Notes: a model not told the origin generated them from the sequence alone. A stretch of 64,000 nt of DNA from Hyphococcus formosus (GCF_046736345.1 NZ_CP157210.1:1922001-1986000), one strand, 5' to 3'; counted from the first letter of the stretch, positions 52,665 to 61,780 are shown. Numbers and translations are program-made.

Positions 52665-53735
52665 ATGTCGCGTAACAAGTTGGGGCCGCGTAAGATGTTG
52701 ATTGCGCGAAGAAATTCTTCATCGCCAATGAAAAAATCCAAAACGCCCCGCGCCGGCCGATCGGCGTGTCGCCCCTATGCGCTTGCCGTCGCATTGATGG
52801 CTGGCTTCGCAACCACCGGGGTTGCCGCCGATACATTGGCCCAGCCAAAAGATAATTCGCTTGAACGCGCCGCCGCAAATTACATTCGTTACCGCGAGGA
52901 TGTGGCGGCGATCGAAGCGATGCCGTTTAAAAACGCAGAAGTCACGCGCGAGGCGCATCGCCGCCTTGCGGGGCATGAGCCAGACAAGCTCGCTGCCGGA
53001 TGGGTTGCCTATGCGGCGCTTGTTGTGGCGGACCAGCCCGACTTTGCCGAGGCCCTTGAGAAAGAGCTCAAGAAAAAGACCAAAAAGCGGAAAGGCATTC
53101 TGGGCGGGATTGACGGACTGATGTCGAATATTTCGGCAAATCCGTCCTTCCTTCGCGAACTGGAAGGAACGAAACCGGCAGTCGATGCAGTGCTTTCGAT
53201 GGCGGTGCAAGATGGCGCTCGGATTTCGGCTCTGGGCGAGTCGTTCAAGACCCAAGCCTATGCCATGCAAAAAACCAGTTGGGGCAAGCAACGCATTTCC
53301 CCGAGCCAGACCCGCATCACCGAGGCGGCGGATTATCGCCGTAGCCGCGCCGAACCGGCGATGCCGACCTTCACCCATCCCTCGAATAATGGGGTGATGG
53401 CACCATCGCTTGCCAGTGCGACTGAAACCTGGTCGGCCGATTGGGGCGCGACATCCGGCGAAGCGCGGGTGACCGAAAAGAATGCCGAAGTGGTCATCGA
53501 CCGTATTCTTTACCTCGCCGCGCGGTATTCCACCGACACGCTCAATCCGAAAATCGTCGAAGTTTATGCGCGCAACACCAAGTCAGAACGCTGCCTTTCC
53601 ATGGCCAAGCTAACGCTCGATCAATGTATCGCCGCAACGCGCACCCCCTATGAAGAGGCATTTTGCCTTGGCGAACATGGGTTAAATGATGTCGCGACCT
53701 GCACCGGTTGGGTTGCCGGCGCTGACGGTAGCTAA
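52665..53735 (+). CDS. Exported hypothetical protein
   Basis: 356 aa with GGGAGAAG upstream. Basic N-terminus, then a hydrophobic segment (PYALAVALMAGFATTGVAADTLA) that looks like a signal peptide. The mature part is helical, with a basic patch (ELKKKTKKRKGILGG) and a Cys-containing C-terminal part (CLSMAKLTLDQCIAATRTPYEEAFCLGEHGLNDVATCTGWV), whose four cysteines could form disulphides in the periplasm. Not recognised. A single-gene unit with a strong terminator. Confidence 0.72.
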   Translation: MSRNKLGPRKMLIARRNSSSPMKKSKTPRAGRSACRPYALAVALMAGFATTGVAADTLAQPKDNSLERAAANYIRYREDVAAIEAMPFKNAEVTREAHRRLAGHEPDKLAAGWVAYAALVVADQPDFAEALEKELKKKTKKRKGILGGIDGLMSNISANPSFLRELEGTKPAVDAVLSMAVQDGARISALGESFKTQAYAMQKTSWGKQRISPSQTRITEAADYRRSRAEPAMPTFTHPSNNGVMAPSLASATETWSADWGATSGEARVTEKNAEVVIDRILYLAARYSTDTLNPKIVEVYARNTKSERCLSMAKLTLDQCIAATRTPYEEAFCLGEHGLNDVATCTGWVAGADGS

Positions 53736-53754
53736 AATAAACCGCACACAAACA

Positions 53755-53784
53755 AAAGGCCGCGCAATTGCGCGGCCTTTTTTG
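53755..53784. terminator. Bidirectional rho-independent terminator
   Basis: Arms AAAAGGCCGCGC and GCGCGGCCTTTT around AATT, followed by further T on the plus strand and preceded by A-rich sequence, so it works for the exported protein gene and for the convergent gene at 53796. Confidence 0.92.
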
Positions 53785-53795
53785 TTGCACCGAAT

Positions 53796-54407
53796 TCAGG
53801 TTTTTCGTCGATAGCTTTTACACGACGCTTCATAGGCTTTTGCGGTGCGCCGGGCATTCCATCCGGCCGTCCACGCATCACCGCCATCAACGCCGAAAAA
53901 TTCGCGGCACATCAAAAACCCGGTTTTATAATGTGAGGACTCAACGCTCAGCCCCTTGCCGCTCAACCGCATGGCTTCGTCATAGCAACCGCAAACATCG
54001 CCGCTAACGGTTTTTGCCTTGGCCGCAACGGGCGATGACACCGGCGCACGGGGCTCAAGGCCCGCGAATAATCCATCGCGACTTTTGGCGAAAAGCCCAA
54101 AGCCCACAATGGTCACGACCAGCATGGTGCCGAGAACAATCTCCGTATAGGGAAGTTTTGGCAGTGATTTCGATGTCTTTGCCGGCGCTGGACGGGTCGC
54201 CGTCGGCGCATTGGTTTCCGCGCCGCCGAGAGGAATCATCTCCCATGACCGGCCGCAGTCACGGCATAAATCAGCTTCCTGAAATTGGCGATTGTCGCAA
54301 TCCCTGCTCTGGCAGCCGGTTTCACCACAATGGCCACAACGATAGAGCGGGTGGTCGCATGACTTTGCGCCCATTCGGGCTTTGTCGCCTTTACCGAAGA
54401 ACTTCAT
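53796..54407 (-). CDS. Zinc-ribbon membrane protein of unknown function
   Basis: 203 aa. The cytoplasmic N-terminal ~60 residues are cysteine-rich (CDHPLYRCGHCGETGCQSRDCDN, later LCRDCGRSW), suggesting paired zinc ribbons. A proline-rich linker leads to one membrane helix (YTEIVLGTMLVVTIVGFGLFA), and the C-terminal domain (~130-200) has Cys in DVCGCYDEAM, FLMCREFFG and ASCKSYRR, likely on the outer side. GGGGGT precedes the ATG. Not recognised as a known family. Confidence 0.7.
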   Translation of the reverse strand: MKFFGKGDKARMGAKSCDHPLYRCGHCGETGCQSRDCDNRQFQEADLCRDCGRSWEMIPLGGAETNAPTATRPAPAKTSKSLPKLPYTEIVLGTMLVVTIVGFGLFAKSRDGLFAGLEPRAPVSSPVAAKAKTVSGDVCGCYDEAMRLSGKGLSVESSHYKTGFLMCREFFGVDGGDAWTAGWNARRTAKAYEASCKSYRRKT

Positions 54408-54613
54408 ACCAAGACCCCCACCCCGGCCCCCAAGACCCTATGGGCATTTACCATAGACTAGCGGATGGCGGCCATTTGAACAAGTTTGCCCGCGGCGGGC
54501 TATCGGCCCGTTCAAGGCCGGTTATTCGGTATATCCGCCAGCCGGTTGGCCATAAATAGCATGCACAAAAGCGCCCGGTTGCGGTGCCGGGCTACAAGCC
54601 TTATGTGACCGCC

Positions 54614-55015
54614 ATGACAAGTTTTGACGACATCCGCAGCGATTTTGAATTCATCGACGAATGGGACGAGCGATATAAATATCTCATTGATATTGGTCGC
54701 AATCTCGAACCCTATCCGGAGGAATTCCGCGATGAAGCCCATAAGGTTCGCGGATGCGCCAGTCAGGTCTGGCTGCATGCGATTCGGGACGGCGATAAGC
54801 TTTATCTAAAGGGCGATTCGGATGCGCATATTGTCAAGGGGCTGGTTGCCCTGTTGATCGCGCTCTATTCCGGTAAAACGGTCAGTGAAATAACCGCGAT
54901 TGATCCTGAGGCGGAGCTAGCGCCTTTTGATTTGAAAGACCATCTGACACCACAGCGGTCAAATGGCCTACATTCGATGATCGCGCGCATTCGCGCAATT
55001 TCCGCTCAAGGGTAA
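54614..55015 (+). CDS. sufE: SufE-family sulphur acceptor
   Basis: 133 aa from the ATG at 54614 (a GTG at 54584 is in frame but has no SD). Takes persulphide sulphur from a SufS desulphurase for Fe-S cluster assembly. Catalytic Cys48 lies in HKVRGCASQVWL; KGDSDAHIVKGLVALLIALYSG and SNGLHSMIARIRA are family marks. The remaining suf genes are not in the window. Its 3' end overlaps the convergent DnaA-like gene by 48 bases. Confidence 0.93.
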   Translation: MTSFDDIRSDFEFIDEWDERYKYLIDIGRNLEPYPEEFRDEAHKVRGCASQVWLHAIRDGDKLYLKGDSDAHIVKGLVALLIALYSGKTVSEITAIDPEAELAPFDLKDHLTPQRSNGLHSMIARIRAISAQG

Positions 55016-55426
55016 GCCCGGCTCGATCTCGACGCCCACGGCTTTATGTTCAACGACCGGTACGGATTGTTTGAACAACCCTTGTCGGGCCCCGTCGCGC
55101 AATCGCTGACGAAACCGCTTTTCCATATATTCTATTTGCAGATCAATGATCGGGCTGTCGCGGCTGTCTTCGATACTGACGCAAGCATGAGAAACAGTCG
55201 AACGATCACGACTGAAATGTTCCGCCACCTCATTTAGCGATAATTGACCAACCACATGGGCCAAATACATCGCCACCTGCCGTGCCCGTGCATGAAGCGC
55301 CTCGCCGCGCATCGTTGATACGAGTGCTGAATGCGGAAATCCGTATGCCTCGCATACAATTTCCTTGGCCATGCGCGCGGTTAATCGGTTCGCGCTTTGT
55401 GAAAATCGATTTGTCTTTCTCGCCAT
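54968..55426 (-). CDS. Stand-alone DnaA domain IV-like DNA-binding protein
   Basis: 152 aa. Residues ~18-100 resemble the DnaA C-terminal helix-turn-helix: ALHARARQVAMYLAHVVGQLSLNEVAEHFSRDRSTVSHAC, with the last part equivalent to the DnaA signature GRDHTTVLHAC. The AAA+ ATPase domain is absent. The C-terminal ~40 residues are not related to DnaA. It may bind DnaA boxes and compete with or assist DnaA; this is inferred. The upstream gap contains several TTAA half-sites (55516-55540), but none with the exact CtrA spacing. Confidence 0.8.
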   Translation of the reverse strand: MARKTNRFSQSANRLTARMAKEIVCEAYGFPHSALVSTMRGEALHARARQVAMYLAHVVGQLSLNEVAEHFSRDRSTVSHACVSIEDSRDSPIIDLQIEYMEKRFRQRLRDGARQGLFKQSVPVVEHKAVGVEIEPGLPLSGNCANARDHRM

Positions 55427-55564
55427 GCCTTATCCCCATCTAGCAGTGCTGCCAAAACGACAACAATCGAGAATAAGATAAGAGATATATACAAGTTGAG
55501 GATAAGTTTTCGAGCGTGGTTTAAGTCCCGTTAAGGCTTAACCATAAACCACGCCCACTGATGA

Positions 55565-57298
55565 TTATGCCAGGAATGACAAGATCAAGACAAAAGCAAG
55601 TAAAACTGCGGCCCACAGCGCCATAAAGCCAATCGGCCAAGAGCGTGCCAATTGCCCCTCTGGGCCGTGAACAGCGTAAATGCGTGCCATTATTGCGTGC
55701 ACCCGGCCTGCGAAAATCCCCCATAGGGCGTTCCACGTTGCGCGCGACGCACCACTGACCCACCCTAAAAATGCCCGGCCCGGCACCCGGTAGAACCAAT
55801 CACTATCGAGATTCGTCGATGGTACTTCGGCAGGGTACCATTTGATCAGGATAAGTACCGCAAAGGCCAAGACCGCCCAGAGCAATAGCTGAAGCTGTTC
55901 AACAATGTGATAGGCCGTATAGGGATGGTAATTGGCGATCTGCTCCTGATCCGGCAACAGCGCATAGAGCGGGTCCGGATGGATACCGAGGCCAATACAC
56001 ATGACCGCAGCGATTCCCATGGCGATCATCATGCCCATCGGCGCATCTTTTGGCCGCTTACCGCTATCATGGGCAAAGAAGGTGAAATACGGGATCTTGA
56101 TACCCGCATGTTCAAGAACGCCAGCAGAAGCAAAGAGCAGCGTCAGCCAGATCCAGAACAAATTCGCACCCGCCGCGCCATCAATGATGAGGCCTTTGGT
56201 GACAAAACCAAGCGTGCCCGGGAAGGCGGAAATCGACAACGCGCCGATAATACAAAGCCCCATGGTGATCGGCATTGTGCGGTAAAGGCCGCCCAGTTCC
56301 GTCGCTTTGGATGTGCCGGTCCGGTACATCGCCGCTCCGAGGGCCATGAACAACAGACCTTCGAAGATAATATTGCCGAATGCGTAGCCAACCGCGCCGT
56401 TAATCGCGCCAAGGCCAATGGCGCAAACCATAAAGCCGACCTGGTTGTTGATGGAATAGGTCAAAACCTTGCGCAGATCGTTTTCGATCAAGGCAAAGAA
56501 GATCGGGAAGATCGTCATCACTGCGCCGATATAAATCAGCTCATTCGTGCCGGGGAATGCCCGCGCCAGTGAATACACCGCCAGCTTGGTGGTGAAGATC
56601 GAAAGGATAATCGCGCCATTGATGGTCGATTTCGGATAGGAGTCCTGCACCCAGTTATGAAGAAGCGGGAACGCCGATTTGATCCCGAAGGCGAGGAACA
56701 TGACCAAGGCCGAGAATTTCACAACGCCATTCGCATCGCGCAGACCGATGAAATCAAAGGCGAGCGAGCCCGTTTCGCGATAGGTCAGCACCACCCCGGC
56801 AAGCAACAAGACACCCGACAAGATCTGGATCGACAGATAGCGCATGCCTGAAAGATAGGTAACGCGCGTGCCCGGTGCCCAAACCAGAAAGACCGATGTG
56901 ATCGCCGCCATCTCCCACCAGAAGAAGAGCGTGATCAAATCACCGGCGAGAACGCCCCCAAGCGCCGCCGCCGGATAGGCCAGCGTCGCAAAGTTCTGGG
57001 CACGGTCTTTTTGCCCCCACGCATAGATAATGTTTAGGGCCGCCGCGATGTGGAACACAATTGCGAAAAGCCGCGACATCGGATCAAGCCGCACTGTCGT
57101 CAATTGCTCGCCAAATAGCGAGATCGCGCCATATTCACCAAGGCCGAGCGTATAGAGCTTGATCGCCGACAGCGCGGTCGCGATCAGCAGCACCACACTG
57201 GCGAGATGGCGCGGAATCGCAAGGCACATCAGCCCGCCAACGGTCAGGATAACCGCAGGATTATCAGCAAACAGCGACATGAAACTACTCGCGTTCAT
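55565..57298 (-). CDS. Mrp/complex-I-type antiporter-like subunit (third copy)
   Basis: 577-aa membrane protein with about 14-16 helices, of the NuoL/M/N-MrpD family. Conserved Glu of the fifth helix in LFFWWEMAAITSVFL and Lys in GIKSAFPLLHNWVQDSYPKST, and a second Lys in TTKLAVYSL. It has extra C-terminal sequence (~75 residues beyond the core, with a further helix at the end). Last of the operon, overlapping the 92-aa gene. Confidence 0.88.
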   Translation of the reverse strand: MNASSFMSLFADNPAVILTVGGLMCLAIPRHLASVVLLIATALSAIKLYTLGLGEYGAISLFGEQLTTVRLDPMSRLFAIVFHIAAALNIIYAWGQKDRAQNFATLAYPAAALGGVLAGDLITLFFWWEMAAITSVFLVWAPGTRVTYLSGMRYLSIQILSGVLLLAGVVLTYRETGSLAFDFIGLRDANGVVKFSALVMFLAFGIKSAFPLLHNWVQDSYPKSTINGAIILSIFTTKLAVYSLARAFPGTNELIYIGAVMTIFPIFFALIENDLRKVLTYSINNQVGFMVCAIGLGAINGAVGYAFGNIIFEGLLFMALGAAMYRTGTSKATELGGLYRTMPITMGLCIIGALSISAFPGTLGFVTKGLIIDGAAGANLFWIWLTLLFASAGVLEHAGIKIPYFTFFAHDSGKRPKDAPMGMMIAMGIAAVMCIGLGIHPDPLYALLPDQEQIANYHPYTAYHIVEQLQLLLWAVLAFAVLILIKWYPAEVPSTNLDSDWFYRVPGRAFLGWVSGASRATWNALWGIFAGRVHAIMARIYAVHGPEGQLARSWPIGFMALWAAVLLAFVLILSFLA

Positions 57299-57563
57299 CG
57301 TAATAACCCTCTTTGCGGCCTACGAGTTTGCGCAAATGCTGGCCGGCCATAACGATGAAAAAGAATGCGGCAAAGCCCCAAACCGCGAAGAACACGCCCC
57401 AGCTTTCGACTTCGAAATGCGGATGCGGGTTGTGCCAGGCACCGACAAATCCGGCGAGCGCCGCGCCGATACTCGACACGACGAGAACCCCAAGAAAGAT
57501 GCGAATGAAGGTCGGATTGTCCGCCCAGCCGCCTTTGTCGTCTGAATGTTTATGGTCAGCCAT
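57285..57563 (-). CDS. Small two-helix membrane protein of the Mrp operon
   Basis: 92 aa, with two membrane helices (IRIFLGVLVVSSIGAALAGFVGAW and VFFAVWGFAAFFFIVMAGQHL) and a His-rich N-terminus (MADHKHSDDKGG) plus the loop HNPHPHFEVESW. It overlaps the flanking antiporter-like genes, so it is probably an accessory subunit. Not a standard MrpA-G subunit. Confidence 0.72.
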   Translation of the reverse strand: MADHKHSDDKGGWADNPTFIRIFLGVLVVSSIGAALAGFVGAWHNPHPHFEVESWGVFFAVWGFAAFFFIVMAGQHLRKLVGRKEGYYDERE

Positions 57564-59071
57564 TACTGCCCCCCGATCAACGGTAGGAGAAATTTATAAA
57601 GCGGGTCTGCAAAGAAGAAGAGGATGAACGCCCCGGTCGCCGTGAATAGCGGCGGCGCGATACAAAGGATCGGTGCTTCTTTGAGGGCACCCCATTGAAT
57701 GCCGGCACCGCCCGCCCCTTGGGGTTTGGCGTCGCCTTCGGCGGGGTTCATGTAAAATGCCTGAACCGGAATCGATAACAGATAGATCACATTGAGGATC
57801 GACGAGATCATCAAGATCGCAATGATCGCGAGCTGTCCCGCATCGGCCGCGCCGAGCATCAAAAAGAATTTCGGCCATGAACCCGCCAGCGGCGGCAGAC
57901 CGATAATCGACATCGCGCCAATAAAGAACGCACCAAACGTAAACGGCATCACCCGCCCAAGGCCGCGCATTTCAGAAATCAGCGTTTTGTGATGGGCCAC
58001 ATAGACGGCACCGGCACACATGAACAACGTCATCTTACCGAGTGCGTGCGCCGCGATCTGGGTCGCGCCGCCCATCACGCCCATGGACGTTGCGAGCATC
58101 GCCCCAAGCGTCACATAAGAAAGCTGGGATACGGTCGAATAGGCCAGCCGCGCTTTGAGATTGTCTTTATGCATCGCAATCGCCGAGGCGAGCAGGATCG
58201 ACAAACCGGCAATCCACATAAAGGGGGTCGAGGCACCGGTATCCGCCAGAAAGTCGATACCGAAAATATAGATCACGATCTTAAGGACCGAGAACACACC
58301 GGCCTTCACGACCGCAACCGCATGAAGGAATGCAGAAACAGGCGTCGGCGCGACCATCGCGTTCGGCAACCATGGATGCGCCGGCATCAAGGCCGCTTTA
58401 CCGATTCCGAAAACATAAAGCCCGAGAAGGACACCGGCAATCGGCCCAACCGCCTCGGCATGATCAGCGAAGATACCGCCGACCGCGAATTCGCTGGTGC
58501 CGGTAATCGCATAGGTCCAGACAATCGCCGGAAGCAACAGGCCGATAGAGGTCGCCATCAAGACGCCAAGATAAATCCGGCCGCCGCGCCGCGCATTGTC
58601 ATCGCCTTTATGGGTGACCAATGGGAAGGTCGAAAGCGTCAGCACTTCATAAAAGATAAAGAGCGTGAACAGATTAGACGCAAAGGCAACGCCCATGGCC
58701 GCAGAAATCGCAACGGCGAAGGACATGTAAAAGCGGGTCTGATGTTTCTCATTGCCGCCGCGCATATAGCCGATGGAATAAACCGAATTGACCAGCCAAA
58801 GCCCCGAAGCAATCAGCGCAAACATCGCGCCTAACGGTTCGGCCTGAAATGAGATCGGCAGGCCGTCAATGACTTCAAAGAGTTCATAGCCGGGGCGTTG
58901 CCCCTCGCCGACGGCACCGAAAACAGTAATCACCAAGAGCAGCAAAAGACCGCCCGTGATCAAGGTCGCTGCTTCGCGCAGATTTGGCTGTTTATCGAGC
59001 AGCCAGATCAGAAGGCAGCCAACAACCGGCAAAGCCAAGGTTAGCGGAATAGCAAGACCGGGAGAAATCAT
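57563..59071 (-). CDS. Mrp-type antiporter-like subunit (second copy, MrpD/NuoL type)
   Basis: 502 aa with 14 or so helices. Fifth-helix Glu in LFIFYEVLTLSTFPLV; Lys in GIGKAALMPAHPWLPNAMVAPTPVSAF, then VVKAGVFSVLKI. YSTVSQLSYVTLGAM is the loop typical for this family. Overlaps the gene before it by four bases and touches the 92-aa gene. Moves protons/cations in the complex. Confidence 0.92.
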   Translation of the reverse strand: MISPGLAIPLTLALPVVGCLLIWLLDKQPNLREAATLITGGLLLLLVITVFGAVGEGQRPGYELFEVIDGLPISFQAEPLGAMFALIASGLWLVNSVYSIGYMRGGNEKHQTRFYMSFAVAISAAMGVAFASNLFTLFIFYEVLTLSTFPLVTHKGDDNARRGGRIYLGVLMATSIGLLLPAIVWTYAITGTSEFAVGGIFADHAEAVGPIAGVLLGLYVFGIGKAALMPAHPWLPNAMVAPTPVSAFLHAVAVVKAGVFSVLKIVIYIFGIDFLADTGASTPFMWIAGLSILLASAIAMHKDNLKARLAYSTVSQLSYVTLGAMLATSMGVMGGATQIAAHALGKMTLFMCAGAVYVAHHKTLISEMRGLGRVMPFTFGAFFIGAMSIIGLPPLAGSWPKFFLMLGAADAGQLAIIAILMISSILNVIYLLSIPVQAFYMNPAEGDAKPQGAGGAGIQWGALKEAPILCIAPPLFTATGAFILFFFADPLYKFLLPLIGGQ

Positions 59072-60573
59072 GGCGCGCCTCCGGCCGTGAGCATAAGCGT
59101 TTCAGCAGCGCGGGTCGCCAGATCGCCCGTAAGGTCCGTACGCAGACCGAAATACACATTCGCCGCCACTAAAATCCACATCGGGATCAACATCGACAAA
59201 GGCGCATCCTTTTTCGGGATGACATAACGCCCCTCGGTCGCAGGTTCACGCAACAACATCATTTCAGCAATCCGGCCAACATAAACGAGCGCGATCAGCG
59301 AACTCGCCACGATCAAAAAGCCTGCATACCAATGGCCCGCAGAGAATGCGGCCTGTAGCAGGTACCATTTAGAAACAAATCCAACCGTCAGCGGCACACC
59401 GATCAGGGAAAGACCGCTGATCAAAAAGGCCCATGTAGTATAAGGCATGCGTTTCGACAGACCGGCAAAGGCCTGAATGGAATGAGATCCGGCGCGCAAA
59501 ACCACACAGGCAACGGCCATGAACAACGCGCCCTTCATCAGCGCGTGATTGAACATATGGACCAATGTCGCGCTGACGCCTTCGACCGTCGCAAAGGAAA
59601 TCCCGAGCAACATATAGCCGATCTGGGCAACCGATGAATAAGCGAGCATTCGTTTTACGTCGTCCTGAAAGACCGCAACGAAAGACGCGATAAACATCCC
59701 CGCAAGGCCGAGCGGCAACAACACATATTGGAAGGACGCCCCAAGGAAGGCGAAGTCGAAATTGAACACCGAGAAGAAGAAACGGATCAGAACATAGACC
59801 GCAACTTTGGTGGCCGTCGCCGCAACGAACGCCGACACCGCCGATGGCGCATAGGTATAAGCATTTGGCAGCCAGAGATGGATCGGGAACATCGCGAGTT
59901 TGAGCGCAACACCCACAAGGATGAAGGCAAAGCCCGCCTGCACCATCCGGTTATCAAGTCCCAATAGGCGCTCATGCAGATCGGCCATATTGAGCGTTCC
60001 GGTGGTCTGATACAAAAGACCAATCCCGATCACAAAGAACGTCGCGCCGATCGTCCCCATCACCAGATAGTTGAACGCAGCCGTCAAGGCGCGGCGATCA
60101 CGACGGGCCCCCATGGCGATAAGCGCATAGGTCGAAAGCGATGAAATTTCGAGAAACACGAAGACGTTAAATGCGTCACCGGTAACCGTCACACCCAAAA
60201 GACCGGTCATGCAAATGAGAAGCGCACCATAAAATAACGGCGTCTGCTTTTCATCGACCTCGAGCTGGACCGAACGATAGGCAAAGGGGAAGGTAATCGC
60301 GGCGATCCCCGAGACCAGCAACAGCACCAGCGCATTGGCGAGATCAACGCGATATTCGATCCCGAGTGGCGGTGCCCAATCCCCAAGGAAATAGGAAATC
60401 ATACCGCCATCGGCGACTTCGCTCAAAAGCCAAGCACTGGCCGCAAAGGTCAGCCAGCTGACCAATGTGGCCCAAGCCCAGGCGGGACGCCCCTTTGGCA
60501 AAAGCAATGTGATCGGTGCCATCGTCAATGGCACGATTACCGGCAATACGGGAAGTTGAGAAATCAAACTCAT
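59068..60573 (-). CDS. mrpD: Mrp Na+/H+ antiporter subunit D (first copy)
   Basis: 501 aa with about 14 membrane helices. MrpD/NuoN features: fifth-helix Glu in FVFLEISSLSTYALIAMG, GVALKLAMFPIHLWLPNAYTYAPSAVSAF (Lys of helix 7), TKVAVYVLIRF and LAYSSVAQIGYMLLG. It couples proton entry to Na+ (or K+) export in the seven-subunit Mrp complex. Overlaps the mrpC gene by four bases. Confidence 0.93.
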   Translation of the reverse strand: MSLISQLPVLPVIVPLTMAPITLLLPKGRPAWAWATLVSWLTFAASAWLLSEVADGGMISYFLGDWAPPLGIEYRVDLANALVLLLVSGIAAITFPFAYRSVQLEVDEKQTPLFYGALLICMTGLLGVTVTGDAFNVFVFLEISSLSTYALIAMGARRDRRALTAAFNYLVMGTIGATFFVIGIGLLYQTTGTLNMADLHERLLGLDNRMVQAGFAFILVGVALKLAMFPIHLWLPNAYTYAPSAVSAFVAATATKVAVYVLIRFFFSVFNFDFAFLGASFQYVLLPLGLAGMFIASFVAVFQDDVKRMLAYSSVAQIGYMLLGISFATVEGVSATLVHMFNHALMKGALFMAVACVVLRAGSHSIQAFAGLSKRMPYTTWAFLISGLSLIGVPLTVGFVSKWYLLQAAFSAGHWYAGFLIVASSLIALVYVGRIAEMMLLREPATEGRYVIPKKDAPLSMLIPMWILVAANVYFGLRTDLTGDLATRAAETLMLTAGGAP

Positions 60574-61328
60574 GCGGCGACCCCTTCGGTCTCGCCAAAT
60601 TCAGCAATATCGTCAGCGGCCTCAAGCTCGTCCTCTTCGATCGTGCCATAGGCCTCGCGAATACGAACCGCGAGCGCAAGGCCCACAGCCGTTGTCGCAA
60701 CGCCGACCACAATCGCTGTCAGGATCAAGACATGCGGCAGCGGGTTGGAATAAATAATCTCGGTCGCGTGATGCAGCCCATCCGCGCCCGCATGGCCCGC
60801 CTCGGCAACGCCGTGACCAGCGTCGGCACCATGCTCAGCCGCGATATCGAACCCTTGGCTTTGTGCATGTTTATCGGCCGATGACAGAACCTCATTCGAG
60901 ATTTTCGCGCTATCCAGATGGTTCGGCGCGTCGTGCAATGTGTCTCCATGCGCTTCTGCTGGCGCTTGTTTTATTGCGTCTTTGAGCTCATTGGCGTGGG
61001 TGTTGTCGATCTTCGAATGAAGCGCAGCAGCACCCTCGCCGGTTTTTTCACTCATTTCATGAACGCTGGTTTCCGCGTCATGAATGGGCGTTTCCTCGTG
61101 GCCGCCACCATGGTCTAACTCGCCGCCGATATAAATCGGAGCCGTGCCGCCGGTGATCTTGCCGATGGTAATGTAGAAAATGAAAACAGATGTCTGGAAC
61201 AGATTCAGACCCACAATCTTTTTGACCAGATTGCCGCGCGCAAACACCGTATAAAGACCGGTCATCATCAGGGTAATGACGATCCAGTAATTATAGCGTT
61301 CCAAAATAAAGAGGAGCCAATTATCCAT
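60570..61328 (-). CDS. mrpC: Mrp antiporter subunit C with a long His-rich insert
   Basis: 252 aa from the ATG at 61328 (a TTG six codons upstream is in frame). Ordinary MrpC is ~110-125 aa. Here the first two helices (residues ~15-60, with VKKIVGLNLFQTSVFIFYI) and the last (NPLPHVLILTAIVVGVATTAVGLALAVRIRE, ~195-225) match NuoK/MrpC, but ~120 hydrophilic residues (about 69-191) lie between them. That insert carries about 15 histidines plus many Asp/Glu/Ala. An acidic C-terminal tail follows. Frame and codon use continue smoothly. Confidence 0.85.
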   Translation of the reverse strand: MDNWLLFILERYNYWIVITLMMTGLYTVFARGNLVKKIVGLNLFQTSVFIFYITIGKITGGTAPIYIGGELDHGGGHEETPIHDAETSVHEMSEKTGEGAAALHSKIDNTHANELKDAIKQAPAEAHGDTLHDAPNHLDSAKISNEVLSSADKHAQSQGFDIAAEHGADAGHGVAEAGHAGADGLHHATEIIYSNPLPHVLILTAIVVGVATTAVGLALAVRIREAYGTIEEDELEAADDIAEFGETEGVAA

Positions 61329-61339
61329 TTGCGCTGCGC

Positions 61340-61780
61340 CTACCAATCTTCTTGGTCGATATCAGGCTCGCGGCCTGTGAACTGATAGAAAATTGTCAGC
61401 ATGGTTGACGCAACGGTCACACCCACGCCCCACTCCACCAAAAGAATGCCGTAATGCTGACCGGCATGGTGGGTCGATTCCGGTACGATTGCGTCATACC
61501 CCAAAAGGTTTGCGCCCAGAAGCATGGTCGCAACGCCCGTCCCTGCATAGAAAAGAACACCGACCACCATGGCGATGACCAATGCCTTTTGCGGCAGAAC
61601 CTTTTTGGTTTCATCAAGCCCATAAACGAAGGCATGAAGGATGAATGCGACCGCAAAGATCACACCGGCCTGAAAGCCGCCGCCGGGGCCGTAATCCCCA
61701 TGAAACTGGACATAAAGCGCGAACAAAATGATCGGCGCAAATAATAGCTTTGTGGCTACACGAAGGATCAGGTGGTCCAT
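61340..61780 (-). CDS. mrpB: Mrp antiporter subunit B
   Basis: 146 aa, four membrane helices: LRVATKLLFAPIILFALYVQFHGDYGPGGGFQAGVIFAVAFILHAFVYG is the MrpB/MnhB signature (GGGFQAG). Next to mrpC and a MrpA-C-terminal-like gene. Overlaps the latter by one base. Confidence 0.94.
   Translation of the reverse strand: MDHLILRVATKLLFAPIILFALYVQFHGDYGPGGGFQAGVIFAVAFILHAFVYGLDETKKVLPQKALVIAMVVGVLFYAGTGVATMLLGANLLGYDAIVPESTHHAGQHYGILLVEWGVGVTVASTMLTIFYQFTGREPDIDQEDW

Noticed and set aside
55500..55560. CtrA binding site upstream of the DnaA-like gene
   Set aside because: TTAA elements are present, but the spacings (six and three bases) do not fit TTAA-N7-TTAA; left only as a note.
57989..58834. 281-codon plus-strand open frame
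   Set aside because: Antisense to an antiporter-like membrane subunit; the Arg/His-rich composition is the mirror of hydrophobic codons.
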